Part shown: in pieces, positions 1 through 7,573 of the stretch
Layout of the letters: the number at the start of each line of letters is the position of its first letter
How positions within the stretch are numbered: the stretch's first letter is position 1
Assembly: GCA_030432795.1 (NCBI GenBank)
Contig: JAUILW010000008.1
Span: 1 to 24,719 of the forward strand
Source of the DNA: Gammaproteobacteria bacterium
Lineage (GTDB): Bacteria > Pseudomonadota > Gammaproteobacteria > Pseudomonadales > Azotimanducaceae
DNA: 24,719 nt
Direction of reading: 5' to 3'
Notes under the pieces: generated by a model
What the model was told of the DNA's origin: nothing
Seen by the model: only the letters and a program-made list of their open reading frames with translations
The model's database searches: none
Program-made: the position numbers and the translations under genes

Positions 1-163
1 GGTAGTCGAGCGCGTAGTCGCCCGAAACTTCGCGAAAGATCACGCCTTTGCCACGCCACAATTCTGACATGCGACCGGACGCTCCGAAGTCCTCGAGCGG
101 CACGTCGATGTCCTGGAAATGGCTTTCACCGTCGTCTCCGGTGTACACCCTGACGATGTGCAT
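1..163 (-). CDS. Cupin-like protein, 3' part cut by the window edge
   Basis: The minus-strand frame opens at ATG 163 and runs off the left edge after 54 codons. The protein begins MHIVRVYTGDDGESHF and continues with DIDVPLEDFG and a WRGKGVIFREV segment. This resembles small cupin-domain proteins that are common in proteobacterial genomes, but the diagnostic cupin histidines would lie beyond the edge, so the family call rests on N-terminal resemblance only. An in-frame ATG at 199 would add 12 residues; 163 is preferred because the conserved-looking sequence begins there. It is divergent from the thioesterase gene at 234, with about 70 bases between the two starts, so the two could share a promoter region. 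Function is unknown. Confidence 0.5.
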   Translation of the reverse strand, partial: MHIVRVYTGDDGESHFQDIDVPLEDFGASGRMSELWRGKGVIFREVSGDYALDY

Positions 164-233
164 GGCCTGCTGCTCGTGCGTTGTGATCGACGCCAACATA
201 GCCGTGGCCCATGCCGCTGTCTAGAATGCGCGA

Positions 234-1103
234 ATGAATCAGGTACTCAAAGACATCCTCGAGCTCCTGGATGTGGAGCGCATCGAGGAGAATCTCTACC
301 GCGGCCAGAACCACCCCACCGAGCACGTCTTCGGCGGTCAGGTGCTGGCCCAGGCTATTGCCGCCGCGACGCGCACCGTGCAGCCCGAGCACAACCTGCA
401 CTCCATCCACGCCTACTTCCTCCGGGCCGGCGACTGGAAAACACCGATTCTGTACGAGGTGGACCGCATCCGTGACGGCCGCTCGTTCTCCACCCGAAGA
501 GTGGTCGCCATTCAGCACGGCCGCGCCATCTTTAACCTGTCGAGCAGTTGGCACCGCCAGGAATCGAGCCTCGCGCATGCCGCCCCCATGCCGAATGTGC
601 TGCCGCCGGAGTGCCTGCGCAGCGACCTGGATCTGTACCGGGAGATCGCCCGCGAGCGCCCGGAGGTGGAGCGTTACATGTTTCGCTTCGAGGCCATCGA
701 TTCGCGCCAGGTGGAAAACCTGCTGATGGCCAATGAGGATCCGCACCCACCGTTCAAGCACACCTGGCTGAAAGCGGTGGAGCCGTTGCCGGACACCCCC
801 GGTCTGCACCAGGCGCTACTGGCCTACATGTCTGATCTGGATTTCATGAGCACGTCCATGCTGCCGCACGGGGGGCGCCGCATCCGCGAGCAGATCTATG
901 GCGCGAGCCTCGATCACGCACTGTGGTACCACCGCCCCGTACGGGCGGACGAGTGGTTGCTGTTCGCCAAGAGTTCACCGCACGCCGGCGGCTCGCGCGG
1001 ATATGTGAAGGGTCAATTCTTCGACCGCGATGGCAACCTCGTTGCCACCGCGGCCCAGGAATGTCTCATCCGTCTGATCGACGCTGAGCAGAAGAGCGCC
1101 TGA
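234..1103 (+). CDS. tesB: Acyl-CoA thioesterase II (TesB family)
   Basis: The 289-residue product matches the double-hotdog TesB thioesterases in length (E. coli TesB is 286) and along its whole sequence. It hydrolyses acyl-CoA esters to free fatty acid and CoA in the cytosol. The first hotdog contains HVFGGQVLAQA at 31-41 and HSIHAYFLRAGD at 56-67. The second contains SDLDF at 200-204, DHALWYHRP at 227-235 and AAQECLIR at 273-280. From the known E. coli enzyme, the catalytic residues should correspond to D201, a Ser at about 247-248 (Thr in E. coli) and Q275; all are present. The start is ATG 234; no strong Shine-Dalgarno is visible. The gene is convergent with the peroxiredoxin gene, 14 bases away. 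Likely housekeeping acyl-CoA turnover, in keeping with the beta-oxidation genes further along. Confidence 0.93.
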   Translation: MNQVLKDILELLDVERIEENLYRGQNHPTEHVFGGQVLAQAIAAATRTVQPEHNLHSIHAYFLRAGDWKTPILYEVDRIRDGRSFSTRRVVAIQHGRAIFNLSSSWHRQESSLAHAAPMPNVLPPECLRSDLDLYREIARERPEVERYMFRFEAIDSRQVENLLMANEDPHPPFKHTWLKAVEPLPDTPGLHQALLAYMSDLDFMSTSMLPHGGRRIREQIYGASLDHALWYHRPVRADEWLLFAKSSPHAGGSRGYVKGQFFDRDGNLVATAAQECLIRLIDAEQKSA

Positions 1104-1117
1104 GCGCCCCGCGTTCG

Positions 1118-1597
1118 TTAGAGCGCTTCGAGAATCGCTTCTGCTTTGCTCACTTCGAATGCACCAGGCGCTTCCACCGCAAGCTTGGTCACCACGCCAT
1201 CATCCACGATCATCGCGTAGCGCTGCGAGCGGGTGCCAAGCCCGAAGCCCGAGCCGTCCATCTCCAGACCAATGGCACGCGTGAAATCTCCATTGCCGTC
1301 GCCGACCATGAGCAGCTCTTCGGCGTTCTTGTCAGCGCCCCAGGCGCCCATCACGAAAGCATCGTTTACCGACAGGCAGACGATAGCGTCCACACCTTTC
1401 GCCTTGATAGCGTCGGCGTGCACGACAAATCCCGGCAGGTGCGCTTGAGAACACGTCGGGGTGAATGCCCCAGGCACGGCAAAAACCACGACCTTCTTGC
1501 CACCGAACAGCTCGCCAGTGGTGACCGCGGCGGGCTTGCCATCTTTCATCATATGCAGCGTCGCTTCGGGCAGATTGTCGCCTTCCTGAATTGCCAT
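1118..1597 (-). CDS. Peroxiredoxin, Prx5-type thiol peroxidase
   Basis: A 159-residue cytosolic thiol peroxidase that reduces hydroperoxides. The Prx5 signature PGAFTPTCSQAHLPGF lies at 42-57, with peroxidatic cysteine C49, T46 and the supporting arginine R126 in GTRSQRYAM (121-129). C74 matches a cysteine often found in the family, but there is no C-terminal resolving cysteine, so reduction probably uses glutathione/glutaredoxin or an intermolecular route (inference). There is no fused glutaredoxin domain. The frame is open upstream to 1639, but ATG 1597 is chosen because GAGGAG (1607-1612) lies nine bases before it and the family normally begins at MAIQEGD. A sigma70-like promoter is visible upstream (1657-1685). 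The gene is divergent from the lipoprotein gene at 1832. Confidence 0.93.
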   Translation of the reverse strand: MAIQEGDNLPEATLHMMKDGKPAAVTTGELFGGKKVVVFAVPGAFTPTCSQAHLPGFVVHADAIKAKGVDAIVCLSVNDAFVMGAWGADKNAEELLMVGDGNGDFTRAIGLEMDGSGFGLGTRSQRYAMIVDDGVVTKLAVEAPGAFEVSKAEAILEAL

Positions 1598-1656
1598 TGC
1601 GCAGTACTCCTCTCTCGGTTGGTGTGCAGATGCTTGCACCGGTAAATCGAGCGGGC

Positions 1657-1685
1657 ATTGTGTGGAATTGCCTCGTAACGGTCAA
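1657..1685 (-). promoter_or_regulatory. Candidate sigma70 promoter of the peroxiredoxin gene
   Basis: On the minus strand TTGACC (1680-1685, 5 of 6 to the -35 consensus) and CACAAT (1657-1662, 4 of 6 to the -10) are separated by exactly 17 bases. Transcription would start near 1650 and give a leader of about 53 bases that includes the GAGGAG ribosome-binding site. This is the best promoter match in the window, although it is only a consensus comparison. Confidence 0.45.
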
Positions 1686-1772
1686 CGAATCCAAAAATCT
1701 TTAGATATTATGAAGTTGCGCGGCAATGCTCATATTGCAAGTGACCTAGTGCGCGCCCATACTCTGCAAAAC

Positions 1773-1787
1773 CCCGAAATTTTCGGG
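1773..1787. promoter_or_regulatory. Perfect 7-bp dyad in the longest intergenic region
   Basis: CCCGAAA and TTTCGGG flank a single central T at 1780. With a one-base centre it cannot form a stable hairpin, so an operator-like role is more plausible than a terminator. It lies 45 bases before the TTG start of the lipoprotein gene and downstream of a weak TTGCAA/CATACT promoter-like pair (1736-1763). The gap 1598-1831 holds nothing else I can support. Confidence 0.25.
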
Positions 1788-1831
1788 CAAGAACTACAAT
1801 CCGCAGGCCTCGAGCACCCCGGCGAAGTACG

Positions 1832-3136
1832 TTGCACGGTTACCGAACAATAGCCCTGGCAGTTTTCAGCGCGACGCTGCTTTGCGCCTGTGAGCCGGCG
1901 GCCGTGTTGCCGCCCCCGCCCACCATCTCGCCGCAGCTTACCCTGAGAACGTTCAACTCACCGCCTCAGTCCGTGCCGAGAACCCTGCCCACGGTCGAGT
2001 TCACGGTCACACGCCCCGCAGCCGCCGTGATCAGGCCTGCGAGAATGAAAGAAGAGGAGGAGCCCGCCGAATCCTCAGCACCACCCAGGGAAACCGCAGC
2101 GCCGGCCGTGTTCACGCCGGGCGAGTTTCTCGGCGCGCCGTTCGTTGCCGGCACTCTCGAACAACGCACCTGGTACGCCGGTGAAACGTTCTATGGAAGC
2201 GCCATACCCACGCCTGTGCTGGTGGCCACCGGCGAGCAGCCCGGGAAAACCCTGTGCCTCACCGCCGCCGTGCACGGCGATGAACTCAACGGCATCGAGA
2301 CCGTACGACAGGTGATGCACCAGCTCGAGCCGAAGAAACTGACCGGTACCGTCATCGGCGTGCCCATCGTCAATCTGCAGGGATTTCAGCGCCACTCACG
2401 CTACCTGCCGGACCGGCGGGATCTCAACCGCTTCTTTCCCGGCAATCAGCAGGGCAGCTCCGCCGCGCGCATGGCGTTCAGCTTTTTCCGCGAGGTGATC
2501 ATGCACTGCGATGGCCTGGTGGACCTGCACACCGGATCGTTTCACCGCACCAACCTACCGCAGCTGCGCGCGGACCTGAACGACGATTCCGTAGTCACCC
2601 TGACCAAGGGCTTCGGCTCAACCGTCATCCTGCACAGCGAGGGCGCCGAAGGCACGCTCCGGCACGCCGCCGTAGCCGCCGGCATCCCTGCGGTGACCCT
2701 GGAGGCCGGGGAGCCCCTGCGCGTGGACGACGATCACGTGGACCACGCGGTGAAAGGCATCTTTACGCTCCTCGACACCATGGGCATGTACAACCGCCGC
2801 AGCCTCTGGGGCAACCCGGAGCCGGTGTACTACACCGCCACGTGGCTGCGCTCCGACGTCGGCGGCATACTGTCGAGCCGCGTGAAGCTCGGCCGCAAGG
2901 TGCGCGCAGGCGACCTGCTCGGCACCGTTACCGACCCGATCACCAATGAGCAGTCTGATGTGCACTCACCGCACGATGGCCGCATCATCGGCATGGCGTT
3001 GAACCAGTTCGTCATGCCCGGCTTCGCCGTCTACCACGTGGGCCTCGAGGCGCCGGTGGACGAGGCGAGCCAGGAAGCGGATGCGGTGGAAGTGGATCAC
3101 ACGGTAGCGCAGGTGGGCGTCATCGACGAGCACTGA
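1832..3136 (+). CDS. Lipoprotein of the succinylglutamate desuccinylase/aspartoacylase (M14-like) family
   Basis: The 434-residue product starts with a short basic n-region, a hydrophobic stretch and lipobox LCAC (17-20), so it should be lipidated at C20 and act in the periplasm. A Pro-rich, acidic linker (about 22-100) follows. The AstE/AspA-type zinc amidohydrolase core spans about 125-320: zinc ligands H148 and E151 in AAVHGDELNG and H233 in DLHTG, the substrate-binding DLNRFFPG at 197-204, and the likely catalytic E291 in TLEAGE. A C-terminal beta domain (335-404) contains SPHDGRI and GFAVYHVG, as in other family members. The start is TTG 1832 because it gives the complete signal peptide; no ATG is available upstream in frame and no strong Shine-Dalgarno is seen. 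The family cleaves N-acyl amino acids or related amides; the substrate here is unknown. The lipoprotein anchor is unusual because AstE and AspA themselves are cytosolic. Confidence 0.85.
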   Translation: MHGYRTIALAVFSATLLCACEPAAVLPPPPTISPQLTLRTFNSPPQSVPRTLPTVEFTVTRPAAAVIRPARMKEEEEPAESSAPPRETAAPAVFTPGEFLGAPFVAGTLEQRTWYAGETFYGSAIPTPVLVATGEQPGKTLCLTAAVHGDELNGIETVRQVMHQLEPKKLTGTVIGVPIVNLQGFQRHSRYLPDRRDLNRFFPGNQQGSSAARMAFSFFREVIMHCDGLVDLHTGSFHRTNLPQLRADLNDDSVVTLTKGFGSTVILHSEGAEGTLRHAAVAAGIPAVTLEAGEPLRVDDDHVDHAVKGIFTLLDTMGMYNRRSLWGNPEPVYYTATWLRSDVGGILSSRVKLGRKVRAGDLLGTVTDPITNEQSDVHSPHDGRIIGMALNQFVMPGFAVYHVGLEAPVDEASQEADAVEVDHTVAQVGVIDEH

Positions 3137-3150
3137 CTTTGCGCTGCCGC

Positions 3151-3174
3151 TCGCCTGGAGCTACCGCCAGGCGA
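3151..3174. terminator. Hairpin between convergent genes, possible bidirectional terminator
   Basis: TCGCCTGG (3151-3158) and CCAGGCGA (3167-3174) form a perfect 8-bp stem around an 8-base loop. It lies just after the stop of the lipoprotein gene (3136) and overlaps the last codons of the convergent Nudix gene. No T-tract follows on either strand, so it does not meet the full definition of an intrinsic terminator. Confidence 0.35.
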
Positions 3175-3820
3175 AGCGTGGTTGATCAAAATGCGCCACC
3201 CGGGTGGCCACCCCCCGCAGACACACCTCACGAAACTGATACAGCACCGCCGCGGTGGGCGCGGCGATGCTGTCGCGGCCGATAGGCATGCGCAGGATAG
3301 GCCGCTCCGCCGTTTCACCGGCGTCGTAGATTGGTGCATCCTCCCGCAGAAACTCGGTTACCGGAATGCGATGCACCGATGCCACCTCCCCCGGATTAGC
3401 CGAGGTACGCTCAGCGCGACCTGCCCACACCACTACCGGAGTGATGACGAAGCCGGACCGGGTGACGAAGTCATCCAGGCGTCCAAGCACCCGCTCGGCC
3501 GCAACCGTGAGCCCAACCTCTTCCGCCATCTCCCGCAGGGCCGTCTCCTCCGGCGTTTCACCTTCATCCAGGCGCCCCCCTGGCAGCGCCCACTGGCCGG
3601 GGTGATTGGTCAGCTGCTGGGAACGACGGGTGAGCAGTAGCGCCGCATTGCCGGACCACATTGACGGCGTGTTGATCCCCTCAACGCCGGCGCCGCTGCC
3701 TTCGTCCACCAGCGCCACGGCCACAGCCGCATGATGGTGCGCATCTACCTGCACACCACGCACCTCGAATCGTGCCAGGTTGGCCATCACCCTGGTCTTC
3801 AACGCGTCATCACGTACCAT
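3161..3820 (-). CDS. Nudix hydrolase, CoA-pyrophosphatase type
   Basis: A 219-residue cytosolic Nudix enzyme. The Nudix box GX5EX7REUXEEXGU is complete at 82-104 (G82, E88, R96, E97, E100, E101, G103). The stretch just before it, LLLTRRS, HPGQ and ALPGGRLD (61-85), is the pattern of the CoA-type subgroup, which hydrolyses CoA or acyl-CoA to phosphopantetheine and 3',5'-ADP. The E. coli relative NudL is about 190 residues; this one has an additional C-terminal tail and an insertion around 40-55. The start at ATG 3820 is uncertain: ATG for MANLARFEV, near 3787, is an alternative, and neither has a clear Shine-Dalgarno. The gene is divergent from the permease at 3856, with 35 bases between starts. 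A house-cleaning role fits; the exact substrate is not shown by the sequence. Confidence 0.88.
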   Translation of the reverse strand: MVRDDALKTRVMANLARFEVRGVQVDAHHHAAVAVALVDEGSGAGVEGINTPSMWSGNAALLLTRRSQQLTNHPGQWALPGGRLDEGETPEETALREMAEEVGLTVAAERVLGRLDDFVTRSGFVITPVVVWAGRAERTSANPGEVASVHRIPVTEFLREDAPIYDAGETAERPILRMPIGRDSIAAPTAAVLYQFREVCLRGVATRVAHFDQPRFAWR

Positions 3821-3855
3821 GCGCCGAGGTTGCCAGATGCAGGTACAGCGTACAA

Positions 3856-4749
3856 ATGGCGCGCATGTCGCAGGAACGGTTGAGCACGCTGCTGGGCTTG
3901 AGCGCGGTGCTGCTCTGGTCCACCGTGGCCACCGCGTTCAAGCTGAGCCTCCAACACTTCTCCCCCGCACAGTTGCTCTGGCTCGCTAGCCTGGTCTCGG
4001 TCGCGGTTTTCTGGGCGGCGGCGCTCGGCACCGGCGCCTGGCGCCTGCTGCGCCGCGATCTCGCCTGGGCGGCGTTGCTGGGCGCCATCAACCCGCTCAC
4101 CTACTACCTGATACTGTTCGAAGCCTACGACCGACTACCCGCGCAGATCGCCCAACCGCTGAACTACACCTGGGCGATCGTGCTGGCCCTGCTGGCCGTG
4201 CCGATCCTCAAACAGCGGCTCAGCAGCCGCGCCCTTGCCGGCATCGTCATCGCCTATCTGGGGGTGGTGGTTCTGCTCTATCGCGACGGCGACACGGCCG
4301 GCATCAACGCAGCGGGTATCGGCCTGGCGCTGGCAAGCACTGTGCTATGGGCCGTGTACTGGCTGCTCAACACGCGCACCGAAGCGCCGCCGGTTGGCCT
4401 GATGGCCTGGAGCTTCAGTTTCGCCCTGCCACCGCTGACGTTGTGGATGTGGCTCGCAGACGGTTGGCCAGACGCCTTGGCGAGCGGCTGGCCCTACGCG
4501 CTATGGGTGGGCCTGGTGGAGATGGGCGTGACCTTTCTTCTCTGGCAACAGGCGCTCAAACGCACTCGCAACGTGGCGCGCATCTCCCAATTGATCTTCC
4601 TGTCGCCGTTTCTTTCCCTACTGCTCATCGGCTCGGTGCTCGGGGAATCTGTACGCGCCACGACCATCGTCGGCCTGGCAATCATCGTCGCAGGCGTAGC
4701 AATGACGCAAAGCGGGGGTCGCGACCTGGATCAACCCGCCGGATCTTGA
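3856..4749 (+). CDS. DMT-superfamily permease, EamA type
   Basis: The 297-residue hydrophobic protein has about ten predicted membrane segments arranged as two EamA repeats of five, as in drug/metabolite exporters. The first repeat begins LLGLSAVLLWSTVATAFKL and the second begins around GIGLALASTVLWAVYWLL. The motif ending the first repeat, with YLGVVVLLY, is typical. The frame is open further upstream, but those codons would overlap the divergent Nudix gene and are not membrane-like; ATG 3856 is chosen, and ATG 3865 (MSQERL) is equally possible. Neither has a convincing Shine-Dalgarno. It likely exports a small metabolite or amino acid across the inner membrane; the substrate cannot be read from the sequence. 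The kinase gene follows after 38 bases on the same strand and may be cotranscribed. Confidence 0.88.
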   Translation: MARMSQERLSTLLGLSAVLLWSTVATAFKLSLQHFSPAQLLWLASLVSVAVFWAAALGTGAWRLLRRDLAWAALLGAINPLTYYLILFEAYDRLPAQIAQPLNYTWAIVLALLAVPILKQRLSSRALAGIVIAYLGVVVLLYRDGDTAGINAAGIGLALASTVLWAVYWLLNTRTEAPPVGLMAWSFSFALPPLTLWMWLADGWPDALASGWPYALWVGLVEMGVTFLLWQQALKRTRNVARISQLIFLSPFLSLLLIGSVLGESVRATTIVGLAIIVAGVAMTQSGGRDLDQPAGS

Positions 4750-4775
4750 CATCATCCGTACAGGACCTACCCGTC

Positions 4776-4780
4776 GAGGA
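4776..4780 (+). promoter_or_regulatory. Ribosome-binding site that fixes the kinase start
   Basis: GAGGA lies seven bases before GTG 4788. No other candidate start in this frame near the permease stop (for example TTG 4746) has such a site, and the kinase homology begins a few residues after GTG 4788. Confidence 0.65.
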
Positions 4781-4787
4781 ACGCAGC

Positions 4788-6101
4788 GTGCAATCCCTGT
4801 CCGGCAGAACCATCGGCCAGCACATCGTCAAGGAGAGGCTCGGCAGCGGCGGAATGGCGGAGGTATACAAGGCGCTGCATCCGCGCTTGAACGCGCACCG
4901 GGCAATGAAAGTCATCCGTCCGGAATTCTCCAGCTCCGAAGATTTCCGCGCGCGCTTCACGGCGGAAGCGCAGCTCGTGGCCGGCCTGCGGCACCCCAAC
5001 ATCGTGCAGGTTCACGATTTCGGCGAGGAAGACGGCCTTTTCTACATGATGATGGAGTTCGTCGACGGGCAGGATTTGCACACATTGCACCAGGGCGGCC
5101 AGGTAGACCTGGCAAAGGCGGTCGATCTCATGCTGCAGGTAGCCCGGGGCCTTCAGGAAGCCCACGGCCAGGGCGTGCTGCATCGGGACCTGAAGCCGGA
5201 AAACGTCATGGTCAACACCAAGGGGCAGGCAATCCTCATGGATTTCGGTATTGCCCGTCTGCTGGATGCCGATACGCGCCTGACACAGACCGGCATGAGC
5301 ATCGGCACGCCGCAGTACATGGCGCCCGAACAATTGCTCGGGGAGCGGCAAATCACAGCGGCCGCGGATGTGTACGCGCTCGGCGTGATGCTCTACGAAC
5401 TGCTCGTGGGCGAGCAGCCGTTTCGCGCCAACACGCCGGCCGCGGCCATGATAAAAGCGATTAACGACCCACTACCGTTGCCGCGCGCATCCAATCCGGC
5501 TATTCCGGAAGCGCTGGAGAACGTCATGCTACGGGCCTGCGCCAAAGATCCCGGACAGCGCTACGTGGACGCCGGTGCGTTTGCTGCTGCGCTGCAGGCC
5601 GCGCCGCTGGAAGAGTCACCTGGTAGCGATCCGACCGACACGCCCACGACCGTCATGCCCAAAGACATACCTGCGCTTTCGATCCAGGGGGGACACACCA
5701 GCAGCTACGCGAACCTCCCCTGGCAACTGATCGCGCTCGGTCAGCTGCCACTGCTGCTCGTCGCGGCACAGACGTTCGGGTTGTTTTATCTCGCGGGCAT
5801 CAACGCCATCGCAGCACATCTCGCGATCATCGCACCGATACTGGCCTACTTGGCAATCCCTCGACAAGATGCGGGCGATCGGTCGCCGTGGTGGTTGGCT
5901 TCGGCTCCGCGGCGCGTCCTCCTTGCACTCATCGCGCTTGCAACGCTGTTGTATCCGCTGATCTTGCTACCTTGGCCAACCGTTCTGGCGCTCTACGCTT
6001 ATGCGGCGGCAACTGCCTTGCCACTCAGCACCTGGTGGACGCGCTCGATCGCTATCGCCCAGGTCCTGCCGCTTCTGTTCGTCCTGCGCTACTACTTTTG
6101 A
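4788..6101 (+). CDS. Membrane-anchored Ser/Thr protein kinase (Hanks/PASTA-less type)
   Basis: The 437-residue product has a complete Hanks-type kinase domain at about 10-270: glycine loop GSGGMAEV (19-26), catalytic lysine K41, a likely helix-C glutamate at E60, HRDLKPEN (132-139), DFG (152-154) and APEQ (179-182). It should therefore be active and phosphorylate Ser or Thr on unknown partners. A charged linker (272-305) leads to a C-terminal region with four or five hydrophobic segments (about 312-336, 340-357, 377-395, 397-411, 420-434), so the kinase sits on the cytosolic face of the membrane. There is no PASTA or other extracellular sensor domain. The frame is open from 4347, but that part is a shadow of the permease gene; GTG 4788 has a GAGGA site. 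It is convergent with the crotonase gene, 11 bases away. Confidence 0.9.
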   Translation: MQSLSGRTIGQHIVKERLGSGGMAEVYKALHPRLNAHRAMKVIRPEFSSSEDFRARFTAEAQLVAGLRHPNIVQVHDFGEEDGLFYMMMEFVDGQDLHTLHQGGQVDLAKAVDLMLQVARGLQEAHGQGVLHRDLKPENVMVNTKGQAILMDFGIARLLDADTRLTQTGMSIGTPQYMAPEQLLGERQITAAADVYALGVMLYELLVGEQPFRANTPAAAMIKAINDPLPLPRASNPAIPEALENVMLRACAKDPGQRYVDAGAFAAALQAAPLEESPGSDPTDTPTTVMPKDIPALSIQGGHTSSYANLPWQLIALGQLPLLLVAAQTFGLFYLAGINAIAAHLAIIAPILAYLAIPRQDAGDRSPWWLASAPRRVLLALIALATLLYPLILLPWPTVLALYAYAAATALPLSTWWTRSIAIAQVLPLLFVLRYYF

Positions 6102-6112
6102 AGCCTGTCACG

Positions 6113-6901
6113 CTAGCGCCCCTGGAACACCGGCTTGCGCTTGGCCAGAAACGCCCGGATGCCCTCCCGGCCGTCGTCGCTGCGAGACAGGTCGGCAATG
6201 GCCCGCGACTCGAGCTCCATCTGCGACTCGAGGGTCTGATCGAACGTGCCGTTGAGCAGTTGCTTGACCGCGCCGTAGGCCAGCGTCGGCCCGGCCGCCA
6301 ACTGCTTTGCGAGCGCCGTGGCACGCGCCAGGGCCTGACCGTCTTCCACCACTTCGTTGACGATGCCCCACTCCAGCGCTTCCGGGGCTTTCAGCACGCG
6401 GTTGGTGAGCATGAGCTCGCGCGTGCGCCGATCGCCGATCTTGCGCGGCATGAAGTAGGTGGAGCTGCCGTCCGGGGAGAGGCCTGCTGCCGTATACGCC
6501 ATAGTGAAGGCCACGCTCTCGCCGGCGATCGCCAGGTCGCAGGCCATCACCAGGCTCATGCCGGCACCGGCGGCGGTGCCGTTCACCGCCGCAATCACCG
6601 GCGCGTTGGCGCGACTCAGGCGCGACAGGCCCATGTGCAGATCACCCGCCATCTGCATGAGCACCCGGCGGGAGTCGTCGCCTGCATCCGCCATGGCGCT
6701 GAGATCGCCACCGGCGCAGAACATGCGACCAGCACCGGTGAGCACAATGGCCCGCACCTGCGGATCGGAGTCGAGCATGGTCGCTGCATCGCAGAACTCC
6801 CGCGCACCGAGCGGCGATAGCGAGTTACCGGAATCCGGGCGGTTCATGGTGATGGTGGCGACCCCGTCGGTCACCTCCAGGATCAGGGTTTCGAATGGCA
6901 C
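6113..6901 (-). CDS. Enoyl-CoA hydratase/isomerase (crotonase family, PaaG-like)
   Basis: A 262-residue crotonase-fold enzyme of acyl-CoA metabolism. Oxyanion-hole elements are AGGDLSAM (63-70) and NGTAAGAGMSLVMACD (107-122). The glutamate usual in hydratases after the glycine motif is absent, and the second position carries D144 in GLSPDGSS. That arrangement is closer to the PaaG/isomerase-like branch than to true hydratases, so isomerisation of a double bond or a ring-type substrate is as likely as hydration (inference). The start is GTG 6901, not ATG 6919, because AGGAGG lies five bases before the GTG. It lies 37 bases downstream of the TetR gene on the same strand and is probably in one operon with it, opposite the acyl-CoA dehydrogenase pair. 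Confidence 0.88.
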   Translation of the reverse strand: MPFETLILEVTDGVATITMNRPDSGNSLSPLGAREFCDAATMLDSDPQVRAIVLTGAGRMFCAGGDLSAMADAGDDSRRVLMQMAGDLHMGLSRLSRANAPVIAAVNGTAAGAGMSLVMACDLAIAGESVAFTMAYTAAGLSPDGSSTYFMPRKIGDRRTRELMLTNRVLKAPEALEWGIVNEVVEDGQALARATALAKQLAAGPTLAYGAVKQLLNGTFDQTLESQMELESRAIADLSRSDDGREGIRAFLAKRKPVFQGR

Positions 6902-6906
6902 ACTGC

Positions 6907-6912
6907 CCTCCT
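6907..6912 (-). promoter_or_regulatory. Ribosome-binding site that fixes the crotonase start
   Basis: On the minus strand AGGAGG is followed by five bases and GTG at 6901. The same bases would be coding (Glu-Glu-Gly) if translation began at ATG 6919, which itself has no ribosome-binding site. Confidence 0.65.
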
Positions 6913-6938
6913 CGCGCATGGTGTCGTCGTCGTGCCGC

Positions 6939-7547
6939 TCAATGCTGCACTGCCGGGCCTTTTACCGCATTCCAGGCGGCGTCGGCAAACAGCTCCTGCA
7001 CGCGTGTGGGGCTCGGCGCATCACCGCCCAGCCATCGCCGCACGTAAGCCTCGATGGGCCCGCTGATGAGCGGCACGTAGGCGTGCAACGGCAGTTCTGC
7101 CACCTCTCCGGCGCGCGCGAACGGCGCAAAGAGCTCAAACACACGTCCTATATACGCCTGGTGCAACGCCCTCTGCCGCGCTTTCGCAGCCTCGCTGAAT
7201 TCGATGTCGCGCGAGTGCAGAAAGCGCGCCAGGCGGGCGTGACGGGCCGTCCACGCACAATAGGTGGTGACCACGCCGCGCACCGCCTCCTCGCCGCTGG
7301 CGGCGCTTTCGAGCTTCTTGATCATCGCCGCATTGAAGCGGGAGATGGCATCGAGCCACAACGCCTCCGCCACCCCTTCCTTGCTGCCGAAGTGATGGTA
7401 GATGCTGCCCACGCTGCAGCCCGCAGCGGCCTGAATGTCCTGAATGGTGGTGCCTTCCACGCCCCGCTCGCTGAAGCAGGCAAGTGCGGCGTCGAGTATG
7501 GAGCGCTTGCGCGATGTGGTGGCGGGACGTTCGCTGATCGAAGGCAT
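6939..7547 (-). CDS. TetR-family transcriptional regulator
   Basis: A 202-residue regulator. The N-terminal helix-turn-helix spans about 14-60, with the typical IQDIQAAAGCSVGSIYHHFGSKEGV pattern read in two parts: IQDIQAAAG at 35-43 and SVGSIYHHFGSKE at 45-57. The C-terminal ligand-binding domain is all-helical and not diagnostic. It starts at ATG 7547 without an evident Shine-Dalgarno. It is followed by the crotonase gene and is divergent from the acyl-CoA dehydrogenase pair; the 24-bp dyad at 7574-7597 is its likely operator. TetR proteins in such settings usually repress both transcripts and are released by an acyl-CoA; that is inference from family behaviour. The ligand is unknown. Confidence 0.92.
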   Translation of the reverse strand: MPSISERPATTSRKRSILDAALACFSERGVEGTTIQDIQAAAGCSVGSIYHHFGSKEGVAEALWLDAISRFNAAMIKKLESAASGEEAVRGVVTTYCAWTARHARLARFLHSRDIEFSEAAKARQRALHQAYIGRVFELFAPFARAGEVAELPLHAYVPLISGPIEAYVRRWLGGDAPSPTRVQELFADAAWNAVKGPAVQH

Positions 7548-7573
7548 GGGCCTATGATTTCACAAACTCATTA

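Noticed and set aside
1662..1853. 63-codon plus-strand frame in the gap between peroxiredoxin and lipoprotein genes
   Set aside because: No ribosome-binding site and no recognisable family; it overlaps the likely peroxiredoxin promoter and the start of the lipoprotein gene.
4347..4787. N-terminal extension of the kinase frame
   Set aside because: It lies antiparallel in sense to nothing new: it is an alternative frame of the EamA permease gene, has no membrane or kinase similarity, and GTG 4788 has a proper GAGGA site.
5888..6820. 310-codon plus-strand frame across the kinase end and the crotonase gene
   Set aside because: His/Arg/Ala-rich shadow frame opposite the clearly homologous crotonase; no family similarity.
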